A stretch of DNA of 64,000 bases from contig JAUWGH010000001.1 in the NCBI GenBank assembly GCA_030606485.1, positions 848,751 to 912,750 on the forward strand, in the 5' to 3' direction. Positions 43,942 to 51,978 of the stretch are shown here, in pieces. This DNA comes from Promethearchaeota archaeon (GTDB lineage Archaea; Asgardarchaeota; Lokiarchaeia; Sigyniarchaeales; SOKP01). Numbering within the stretch: position 1 is the first letter of the stretch; every line of letters starts with the position of its first letter. Made by a program: the position numbers and the translations under genes. The notes under the pieces were generated by a model that saw only the letters and a list, made by a program, of their open reading frames with translations, had not been told where the DNA came from and made no database searches.

Positions 43942-45204
43942 CTAATAACCTTTAGGATAAGGATCTTCGGGAATTTCTACTATTTTGAAAGTTTTCTTGG
44001 ATAACACTTTAGGAAATTGTTTTCTTATTGTGCCCCAAAAAAAGTGTTTTGCTCTTTTCTTTTTTATTTTCTCGGACATTGGCTTTTCTCCAATAGCCAT
44101 TTGTAATAATTCAATAATATGATAAATTTTCATTTTTTTCTTCATATACAACTTTTGAACTGTTGAAAGTTGGGCTAAACAACCCGCACAATAAACGCAT
44201 ACAGCATCTGCTTTTGTCTTCTTAAAGTCTCTAATATTTCTGAATCCTGATTTAATTAAATTCATTGGATGATATGCACTATCAACAGAGAACCCTCCAC
44301 CAATGCCACAGCATCTCATGTTTTCTCTACAAGCATCTATCTCGATAACTTTCACACCTATTGCATTTAGTATTTTTCTTGGTAAATCCATATATCCATC
44401 GCCGAACATTTTACCATAACATGATTCTTGGATTGTAACTGTCATATCTAATTTTTCCTTGATTTGAATTTCACCACTTTCAATTCGTTCCCAAAGATAT
44501 TGAATATACGATTTAATTGACTCAAATTTATAAGTTAAACCGTAATGTGGCAAAACATTCATAAAAACATTTGTTCCAGCTGTGCAAAGAACAAGTAGAT
44601 TTTTTGGCTTTAAAATGTTAAACCATTTATCCAATCTTTTAGCAACTTGTTTTATTTGATCTACATAGCCAGTGCGAAATAATGTTTCACCACAACAATA
44701 TTCAAGCCGACCTCTTATATCAAGATCTTTAAAGAAACTTGCTTGAGTTAATTCAGGATATGTAATTATATTGCAACCAGGATATGTCAATGTATCCTCA
44801 ACTGGGCTTAAATTTTTCCATTTCTCTAAAATTTGCTTAGCGTTTTCTGACATATGGTCAATTACATAAGTACGGAAATTTGGATAATAGGGATAATGTG
44901 TTATATAATATTTTGCTCTTTTTTTTAGTCCATTTTTTTCATATTGTTCATTCCACCGCTTTAAGATAAGACTTGTAGGATGTGCATCAGTAGGACAGTA
45001 AAAATTGCAAGTGAAACAACTCTGGCACTTTTTTAAAACTTGTTCGGTTTCTTCACCAGCTATTAATTTTCTCATTTCATTTTTTGATTCTTCGACCGAA
45101 AATTCCATTATTGGACAATGAATTAGACATTCACCGCATAAATCACAAACTTCTTCGTTAAAAGGGTCAAAAAATCTATTATTTATTGGTTTGATATTAG
45201 TCAT
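43942..45204 (-). CDS. HdrD/GlpC-type iron-sulfur protein with two CCG domains
   Basis: A 420-residue protein with two 4Fe-4S clusters (CDLCGECLIHCP and CQSCFTCNFYCP) near the N-terminus and two CCG domains (TYPGCN plus CCGETLF, and CCGIGGG plus CVYCAGC). This is the plan of HdrD, GlpC and related subunits. CCG domains hold noncubane clusters that reduce disulfides or pass electrons to quinone-like carriers. Both sites are intact here. There is no HdrE-type membrane subunit nearby. Basic C-terminal tail (~60 residues). Confidence 0.85.
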   Translation of the reverse strand: MTNIKPINNRFFDPFNEEVCDLCGECLIHCPIMEFSVEESKNEMRKLIAGEETEQVLKKCQSCFTCNFYCPTDAHPTSLILKRWNEQYEKNGLKKRAKYYITHYPYYPNFRTYVIDHMSENAKQILEKWKNLSPVEDTLTYPGCNIITYPELTQASFFKDLDIRGRLEYCCGETLFRTGYVDQIKQVAKRLDKWFNILKPKNLLVLCTAGTNVFMNVLPHYGLTYKFESIKSYIQYLWERIESGEIQIKEKLDMTVTIQESCYGKMFGDGYMDLPRKILNAIGVKVIEIDACRENMRCCGIGGGFSVDSAYHPMNLIKSGFRNIRDFKKTKADAVCVYCAGCLAQLSTVQKLYMKKKMKIYHIIELLQMAIGEKPMSEKIKKKRAKHFFWGTIRKQFPKVLSKKTFKIVEIPEDPYPKGY

Positions 45205-45310
45205 ATTACTTGAGAATGATATTTTTCAAAACATCAATAGAGATAGAATTTCTAAATTATTTAAGATATATGATTTTTTTTGTATAATTTTTTATTTCCT
45301 TGTTGAAATT

Positions 45311-46672
45311 TTAACGGGTTTTCATTATTGGCATCAAAATTCGAAACATTTTTGCATATAATTTTCGAACTGCAGAAATATTAAATAAACTTCGAATCAA
45401 TTTTAAGATTTTATATTTTTTTGGATGGAAGGTGCTCATATTTTTATCATATATTATTCGCTTTATAAAGAAATTCGATTGAAATATAGATAAAAGCAAT
45501 TGATATGTAATAATGGCGATTATATCCCAAGCTCGCTTGATATGGTCATGAGGGTAATTTATTTTCTCACCCATTGCCATTCTAACTATTTCTATTATGT
45601 GATAAACATCTATTTTTTTGTTTAAAAGTTCTTTGGCAGTCCACAATAGATATATACACCCACTACAATAAGAGATTAAGGCTTTTGCTCCCGTTTCTTC
45701 CGCTTCATTATACTTTTTTTTTGTTTCAGAGATCATATTGAATATTAATGAAATATTATCCACCCAAGAAGCTCCTGCTCCAAATCCACAACATAATGAA
45801 TTTTTTTTATTATGTTTCATTTCTAGAATTTTACAGCCGCATTTTTTAAGAATATCTCTTGGTTTTTCCCAATATACACCATTTAAAGGTTTAGAATAGC
45901 AATTGTCATGAATAGTGACTTTAAGATTTAATGGCTTAGGTAATTTTATGTCACCTGCATCAATCTTTTCTATAAGCCAATCATGAAAATTTATAAATTC
46001 TTGATCATGAGTTACTCTCATTTCTTTGGGATGCACTTCTTTAAAAATATATTGGACGGCATCTAAAATTGGAACGATAGTATTAGCTCCCCAATTATCA
46101 AAGTCTCTTTTTGTTCTTTCAGCAATCTTTTGAACGACATCCAGATATCCTCCTTGATAAAGATAAGCCCCTCCCTCCCATTGATCAATTCTATCTATAG
46201 GCTTAAAATAATTTAATAACTTACTTCCTCCAATTATAAATGGAAATAAATGAGTATAATTTCCGATTAATAAAACCTTATCAGATGGTTTAGGAATATA
46301 ATTCATCCATTCATCAATCCATCGTTTTTCTTTATTAGATAGGAAAATATTTAGGAGTTGCCAAATGTTATGTTGCTCAGTAGGACAGACAAAACGATAG
46401 AGAGGAGGTACACCTCTCTCTTTGTATAAATCATTCCATCTTTCAAGGATTAATTGATATGGATTTGCTTGTTGAGGACAATATAAATTACATGATAAAC
46501 ACGTAGTGCAAGTAGTAAGAACATATTTAGATTCCTTTCCCTCGATAAGATTTTTCATTTCTAATTTTGCTTCTTCGATAGGCAGTTGTAAAACAGGACA
46601 GAGATGAAAACATAACCCACATAGATCACATTTATCCACTTTAAATCCGGAAACCCTTTTTTCTTTAATCAT
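45311..46672 (-). CDS. HdrD-like iron-sulfur protein with degenerate first CCG domain
   Basis: A 453-residue paralogue of the adjacent gene. The two 4Fe-4S motifs are kept (CDLCGLCFHLCP and CTTCLSCNLYCP), and so is the second CCG domain (CCGFGAG, CSGCIYL). In the first CCG domain the cysteines are gone: where the sister has CCGETLF this has WEGGAYLY, and the preceding YPGC region is IGNYT. It has probably lost one cluster. A longer basic, hydrophobic C-terminal tail (about 380-450) may touch the membrane. Tandem on the same strand; a two-subunit complex is plausible. Confidence 0.82.
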   Translation of the reverse strand: MIKEKRVSGFKVDKCDLCGLCFHLCPVLQLPIEEAKLEMKNLIEGKESKYVLTTCTTCLSCNLYCPQQANPYQLILERWNDLYKERGVPPLYRFVCPTEQHNIWQLLNIFLSNKEKRWIDEWMNYIPKPSDKVLLIGNYTHLFPFIIGGSKLLNYFKPIDRIDQWEGGAYLYQGGYLDVVQKIAERTKRDFDNWGANTIVPILDAVQYIFKEVHPKEMRVTHDQEFINFHDWLIEKIDAGDIKLPKPLNLKVTIHDNCYSKPLNGVYWEKPRDILKKCGCKILEMKHNKKNSLCCGFGAGASWVDNISLIFNMISETKKKYNEAEETGAKALISYCSGCIYLLWTAKELLNKKIDVYHIIEIVRMAMGEKINYPHDHIKRAWDIIAIITYQLLLSIFQSNFFIKRIIYDKNMSTFHPKKYKILKLIRSLFNISAVRKLYAKMFRILMPIMKTR

Positions 46673-46823
46673 TTTATCAATTATCTCAAATTATTGATAT
46701 TTTTTAATTGATATTTATTAGTGAGTATTTTAATAAAATAGATTTCTCTTTCATTTAAATTGTATAAATAAAGTAATAATTTTTGATTGCTTTTTTTATT
46801 CAAATTACGAGAATTCTATGCAT

Positions 46824-46837
46824 AAAAGTTTATATAT
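46824..46837 (+). promoter_or_regulatory. Putative BRE/TATA promoter
   Basis: AAAAGTTTATATAT lies ~45 bases upstream of the ATG at 46882, giving an expected short leader that includes the ribosome binding site AAAGGAG. It is nearly the same as the box at 61979. Confidence 0.45.
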
Positions 46838-46881
46838 TTCGAGAATAGATTTTTAATAAATAACCATTAAAGGAGAATTTT

Positions 46882-48447
46882 ATGGAAAAATCTAAAAATG
46901 AATTAGAACCTTCACCAGAATTTCATATATCAAAAGAGAAAGTTATGGCGAACATAATAAAATTAATTCCTGAAATGAGAAAAGTCCGAAGAAAAGCTGA
47001 AAAGCTCTTATTAGAGATTCAAGAGCCAAAATTAAAAGTTCAAGCACCGACTTCTGAAATTATTCAAAATGACTTGAAGAAAATATGTAGTGTTCCACAT
47101 AGAAGAATAGGAACAAAAGAAGCACATGAGATTGAAAATTTTTTAGAAAGTAAATTTATTGAATTAGGGGTTGAAAATGTTAAGAAGGAACCGGTAAATA
47201 TGATAAACTGGGTTGCTAAAAATTGGAAATTAAGTATTCTAAATAAAAATGGAACTATTGAAATTCCTTGCTTTTATGTGCTGAATACCGAATTTACTGA
47301 TAAAGACGGATTAACCGCTCCTATAGTTTATTTAAGAACGGGAAGAGATAAAGATTTTAAAAGGGTTGATGTTAAAGATAAAATTGTAGTTGCAGATATT
47401 AAATTTCCAACACTTCCTATTGGGAAAATAGTAAGTCTAGCTAAACCATATTATGTTGCTGATCCTACTAATTCAATCGATGAAAATACGAAAATGATAT
47501 TAACCTTTGCTTTATTGAATTTCCCACCACAAGCACTTGGGGGAAAACCAAGGGAAGATTCTGTTTATTGGCGTGCAGTAAGAAGAGGAGCATTAGGGTT
47601 AATCCTTATTTTGAGAGATTATCCATCAAATGTTAATAGTCATTGGGGTCCATATGATGGTTCTATGAAACCCGTTCCTGCTTTATATGTAGGAAAATAT
47701 GATGGAATGAAAGTTAGGGAATTAGCCAAATTAAATAATTCTCAAGCTACAATAATTCTTGAGGGGCGTAAGGAACCAAGCATAGCACATAACATTTGGG
47801 GTATATTACCTGGTCTATCTGATGAGATGATAATGGTATCTAGCCATCATGATTCTGCATTTAAGGGTGCTTCTGAAGATGGAACTGGAGTTGCAATGGT
47901 TTTAGCTCAATTGAGAGCATGGTCCAAAATCCCGAAAAATGAAAGACCTCGCTCAATATTATTCATATTAACAACAGGTCATCTGTATGGAGGAATAGGA
48001 GCGGAATCATTTGCAAGAAAATATAAAGATGACCTTTTAAAGAATGTATTAGTAGATGTGAACTTAGAACATATGTGTGCAAAAGATGTTGATGAAGATC
48101 CTCAAACCCATAATTTTAAATTTACAAATGAACTTGCATTTGGGGCAGTATTTCTATCTCAAAGAGTACAATTAGTAGCTCATACAATTAAAGCATTTAA
48201 AGAACATAAAATAGAGCGAATGATGTTAATCCCAGACAATTTTTTTGCAACACCTCCTATTGGTGAAGCAGGTCATTTTACATCTCATAGTGATTTAAAA
48301 ATAATTCATTGGATAAGGTCCCCCTATTACTTACTAACTGCAGAAGATACATTGGATAAAATTGATATGAATAAATTGAGTTCTACTGCTCAATGTGTCT
48401 CAGATTTAATTAATTCTCTAATGATTTTATCAAAGGAACGGTTTTAA
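46882..48447 (+). CDS. PA-domain M28-like peptidase with altered catalytic motif
   Basis: A 521-residue protein. A helical N-terminus (about 1-75) precedes a PA-like insert (about 130-290) and an M28 peptidase-type domain (about 310-510). The first metal motif is SHHDS and the second ASEDGTGVA. Where M28 enzymes have a Glu-Glu pair supplying the base and a zinc ligand, this reads TTGHLYGGIG, with Gly-His instead. A later His is in AGHFTSHSD. It may use a different ligand set or be inactive. No signal peptide. The start ATG has AAAGGAG upstream. Confidence 0.72.
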   Translation: MEKSKNELEPSPEFHISKEKVMANIIKLIPEMRKVRRKAEKLLLEIQEPKLKVQAPTSEIIQNDLKKICSVPHRRIGTKEAHEIENFLESKFIELGVENVKKEPVNMINWVAKNWKLSILNKNGTIEIPCFYVLNTEFTDKDGLTAPIVYLRTGRDKDFKRVDVKDKIVVADIKFPTLPIGKIVSLAKPYYVADPTNSIDENTKMILTFALLNFPPQALGGKPREDSVYWRAVRRGALGLILILRDYPSNVNSHWGPYDGSMKPVPALYVGKYDGMKVRELAKLNNSQATIILEGRKEPSIAHNIWGILPGLSDEMIMVSSHHDSAFKGASEDGTGVAMVLAQLRAWSKIPKNERPRSILFILTTGHLYGGIGAESFARKYKDDLLKNVLVDVNLEHMCAKDVDEDPQTHNFKFTNELAFGAVFLSQRVQLVAHTIKAFKEHKIERMMLIPDNFFATPPIGEAGHFTSHSDLKIIHWIRSPYYLLTAEDTLDKIDMNKLSSTAQCVSDLINSLMILSKERF

Positions 48448-48627
48448 TTTTATTTTTATTTTTTCAATCTTTTGAATTACGTGTGCGACGAGAAATCATT
48501 AATTTCCTACAATTTATAGATTTAAATTATCTTTTTTTAGCGAGGTTTTAGATTTACCATATAAAGATCTTTTTTCAAGAGCAAAACATTAATGGTGACA
48601 ATATCTTGAAAGGCAAATTGAAAATAA

Positions 48628-48648
48628 TCTAAACAAATTTAGAGGCAA
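48628..48648 (+). promoter_or_regulatory. Upstream element shared by both P-ATPase genes (copy 1)
   Basis: TCTAAACAAATT followed by AGGCAA occurs ~165 bases before this gene and, with the same order and nearly the same spacing, ~145 bases before the next ATPase gene. Outside it the two upstream regions are only loosely alike, so it is a candidate regulator site. Confidence 0.4.
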
Positions 48649-48795
48649 CAATTAATAAATTGAATTGTTATTATTTTAAAAAAGATTTTAATAAATTTAT
48701 TTACTATTTTAAAAAAGGGTCTTAGAAATATTTTAAAAATCTAAACTAATTCTTATAAAAAGATTTAAATAAAAAAAGTAGGATTTTGAGAAAAT

Positions 48796-51636
48796 ATGGA
48801 ACAAATTAATGCACATTCTATAAGTATTGAAGAAGTAGCAAAAAGATATAATACCTCATTAGAAACAGGTTTGACAGAAGCAGAGACTCAAGTAAAGCTT
48901 GAAAAATATGGAAGGAATGAGTTAATTAAAGAAAAAGGAAAGACTGCTTGGCAATTATTTATAGGCCAATTTAAAAGTTTTCTTGTCTATTTGTTGATTT
49001 TTGCAATTATTATCTCTATTATTATAGGAGCTTGGGAATCCACTAGACCAGGAGCATCAGCTTGGTCATCTGAATACACAGATGCTTTAGTAATTAGTTC
49101 CATTTTAATTATAAATGCAATATTAGGATTTTATCAAGAATACAAGGCTGAAGAATCACTTGAAAGCTTAAAAAAATTAGCACCTCATTATGCGAAAGTA
49201 CAAAGGGATGGAATAGTTAAGGAAATAGGTGTTGAAGATGTTGTTCCCGGAGATATTGTGCTAGTAGAGGAAGGAGATAAGTTTCCAGCAGACATAAGAC
49301 TTACGAAACAATTTTCTCTTTATGTGGATGAGGCTATATTAACAGGAGAGTCGAAACCAGTTCAGAAACAATTGGATATTGTAGATGAAAAGATGATTTT
49401 AGCAGATAGAACCAACCTTGGGTATATGAACACGATAGTAACTAGAGGAAATGGAGAGGGTATTGTAATAGGAACAGGAATGAGTACTGAAATAGGAAAA
49501 ATCGCGGGGAAATTACAAGAAGTGGTAATAGAACCAAGTCCCTTCCAAAAGGAAGTAGATAAATTTGGAAAACAATTAGGAATTATTATTATAATAATAT
49601 GCGTAGCAGTTTTTGTATTTGAATTCGTTCTCATATTAATAACTGAAGGTTTTATAATTACTGAGCAGGGGATTGAAGACATCATAGATGCTTTTAAAAT
49701 AGCAATAAGTTTAGCTGTTTCGGCGGTTCCTGAAGGATTAGTTGTAGTTATTACGGTTGTAATGAGTATAGGGATGAGGAAAATGGTGGATCGAAACGCA
49801 CTGGTGAGGAAATTGACAGCTGTTGAAACATTGGGAAGAGTGAATGTGATCTGTTCTGATAAAACCGGGACTTTGACTAAAAATGAAATGACCGTTGTAA
49901 AAATATATTTCAATGATAAAGAGTTATCTGTTGAAGGTGTAGGATACAATATTAAAGGGAAGATTCTTGAAGATGAAAAACCAATCGTTATGAATGATGA
50001 CCTTAAAAGGTTTCTAGAAGTTTGCTTATTTTGTAATGATTCTCATGTTAGTATAATTGATCAAAAAACTGGAGATCTGGCAGTGGTTGGTGATCCAACT
50101 GAGATTTCTATGAAAGTGTTAGCATTAAAAGGGAAAATAGATCAGTCTTTCGAGAAAATGGATGAGATCCCATTTAGTTCTGATAGAAAAATGATGACTG
50201 TAATTGGAAAAAAAGATGAAAAAATAATCGCTTATATAAAAGGAGCTCCTGATATACTCATGAAAAACGCCTCTAAGGTTGTTTTAAACGGAGAAATAAA
50301 ACCAATTGATGTTTTTAAAGATAAAATCTTAGAAAAAAATGAAGAGTTAGCAAAGAATGCATTAAGAGTTCTTGGGGTTGCATATAAAGAATTAAATTCT
50401 GATTATAATATCAATGATGTAGAAAAGGATTATATTTATATCGGATTGGTTGGGATAATAGATCCACCCAGAGATGAAGTATTAGAAGCGATCAATGGAG
50501 CAAGAAGAGCTGGAATCAGAACAATTATGATTACAGGTGATCATAAAATTACTGCTCTCGCCATTGGAAAGGCAATTGGTTTAACTGAATCAGATGAAGC
50601 AATTACAGGTGTGGAATTAGAGGAGATGAGCGAAGATGAGCTACGAGAAAAAGTTAAAACAGTAAATGTTTTTGCAAGAGTTACGTCAGAACATAAATTA
50701 AGAATATTAAGAAGACTAAAGGAGTTAGATATGATTGTATCTATGACTGGTGATGGAGTTAATGATGCCCCAGCTGTAAAAGGGGCACATGTTGGTGTTG
50801 CAATGGGATTAAAAGGTACTGAGGTTACTCAAGAAGCTTCGGAAATGATTTTAATTGATGATAATTATGCAACTATTGTTAATGCAATAGAAGAAGGGAG
50901 AGGTATATTTGAAACAACTAAAGGTTTCTTTCGTTACATGTTAAGCACCAATTTTGATGAGATTTTTCTAATAATAACAGCATATTTAGTGATGAAATTA
51001 TTTGCAAATGTTTTCTTGGCTCTTCCATTAGAACCAATTCAAATTCTTTGGTTAAATATTGCAACAGATGGCATACCAGCAATGGTATTGGGATTAACTC
51101 CTACAGACCCCGATGTGATGAAACAAAAACCGCGAAAAGGTTTTACATTAATGCCCGAAATAAAAGGACCAGTTCTTTTTCTGGGAATTTACACGGCTAT
51201 TACTGATATTGGTCTATATTTGATTCTCTGGATATATCTAATACCTCTTTGGAGTACCATAGATCCTAATTTGATAGGTTATATGGTGGAGGGTTCTGCA
51301 GCACAACAATATGCAATTACATTATCTCAAACAATAATATTTACAAACTTAGTAATTTGCGAATTATTGTTTGTATTCACATGTACTTCGAATATAAAAC
51401 CATTTTATAAGTTTCCAAATAAGCATTTATTTTGGGCTGTCGGACTATCTTTTGGATTACAATTGTTATTACTTTATACCCCGTTAGGTCTTGCATTTCG
51501 TATTATGCCCTTAACACAATGGTATCATTGGGTTGTAGTTTTTATTGGCGCATTTAGTGTTTCTGTTGTTGACGAGTTAAGAAAATACTTTATCAGACGA
51601 AAACAAAGAAAAATTCCAAATATCGAACATTATTAA
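48796..51636 (+). CDS. Ca2+-type P-type ATPase (type IIA/PacL-like), copy 1
   Basis: A 946-residue P-type ATPase. The phosphorylated Asp355 is in SDKTGTLT, TGES is in the actuator domain, TGDGVNDAPA in the hinge, and membrane motifs PEGL (M4) and NIATDGIPAM (M6) match the SERCA/PacL cation-site pattern. About ten membrane helices. It would pump Ca2+ (or Mn2+) out of the cytosol using ATP. No C-terminal calmodulin site. It is followed by a close paralogue on the same strand, each with its own upstream region. Confidence 0.9.
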   Translation: MEQINAHSISIEEVAKRYNTSLETGLTEAETQVKLEKYGRNELIKEKGKTAWQLFIGQFKSFLVYLLIFAIIISIIIGAWESTRPGASAWSSEYTDALVISSILIINAILGFYQEYKAEESLESLKKLAPHYAKVQRDGIVKEIGVEDVVPGDIVLVEEGDKFPADIRLTKQFSLYVDEAILTGESKPVQKQLDIVDEKMILADRTNLGYMNTIVTRGNGEGIVIGTGMSTEIGKIAGKLQEVVIEPSPFQKEVDKFGKQLGIIIIIICVAVFVFEFVLILITEGFIITEQGIEDIIDAFKIAISLAVSAVPEGLVVVITVVMSIGMRKMVDRNALVRKLTAVETLGRVNVICSDKTGTLTKNEMTVVKIYFNDKELSVEGVGYNIKGKILEDEKPIVMNDDLKRFLEVCLFCNDSHVSIIDQKTGDLAVVGDPTEISMKVLALKGKIDQSFEKMDEIPFSSDRKMMTVIGKKDEKIIAYIKGAPDILMKNASKVVLNGEIKPIDVFKDKILEKNEELAKNALRVLGVAYKELNSDYNINDVEKDYIYIGLVGIIDPPRDEVLEAINGARRAGIRTIMITGDHKITALAIGKAIGLTESDEAITGVELEEMSEDELREKVKTVNVFARVTSEHKLRILRRLKELDMIVSMTGDGVNDAPAVKGAHVGVAMGLKGTEVTQEASEMILIDDNYATIVNAIEEGRGIFETTKGFFRYMLSTNFDEIFLIITAYLVMKLFANVFLALPLEPIQILWLNIATDGIPAMVLGLTPTDPDVMKQKPRKGFTLMPEIKGPVLFLGIYTAITDIGLYLILWIYLIPLWSTIDPNLIGYMVEGSAAQQYAITLSQTIIFTNLVICELLFVFTCTSNIKPFYKFPNKHLFWAVGLSFGLQLLLLYTPLGLAFRIMPLTQWYHWVVVFIGAFSVSVVDELRKYFIRRKQRKIPNIEHY

Positions 51637-51647
51637 TTTTTTTCTGG

Positions 51648-51658
51648 TTTTTTTTTTT
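51648..51658 (+). terminator. T11 terminator between the two ATPase genes
   Basis: Eleven T, preceded by a T7 tract at 51637-51643, just after the stop of the first ATPase gene. This supports separate transcription of the two copies. Confidence 0.5.
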
Positions 51659-51832
51659 AAATTAATCACAAACATTATCTACAAATGCTTAAAAACGATT
51701 TTCAAGTTCTTTTAGATTATTTAAAACACCATAAATAATTTTCCCAAATCATTAGTTTTAAAGTATTTATCAATTATCTCATTAAAAACTTCGATTATAT
51801 TTTTAATAAAGATAACTATAAACAATAATCCC

Positions 51833-51855
51833 TCTAAACAAATTGAAGTAGGCAA
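51833..51855 (+). promoter_or_regulatory. Upstream element shared by both P-ATPase genes (copy 2)
   Basis: TCTAAACAAATT, then AGGCAA nine bases on in this copy's spacing; see the matching site at 48628. Located ~145 bases before the ATG at 51979. Confidence 0.4.
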
Positions 51856-51978
51856 TATAAAAATTGTATTTTCTTTTTAAAAAAGGTTTTAAGATATCAA
51901 TATTTATTGAATTTATATTTTTAAATCGAATATTGTTTTTCAAAAAAATTTAAATAAAAATTTGTATTTTGAGGAGAT

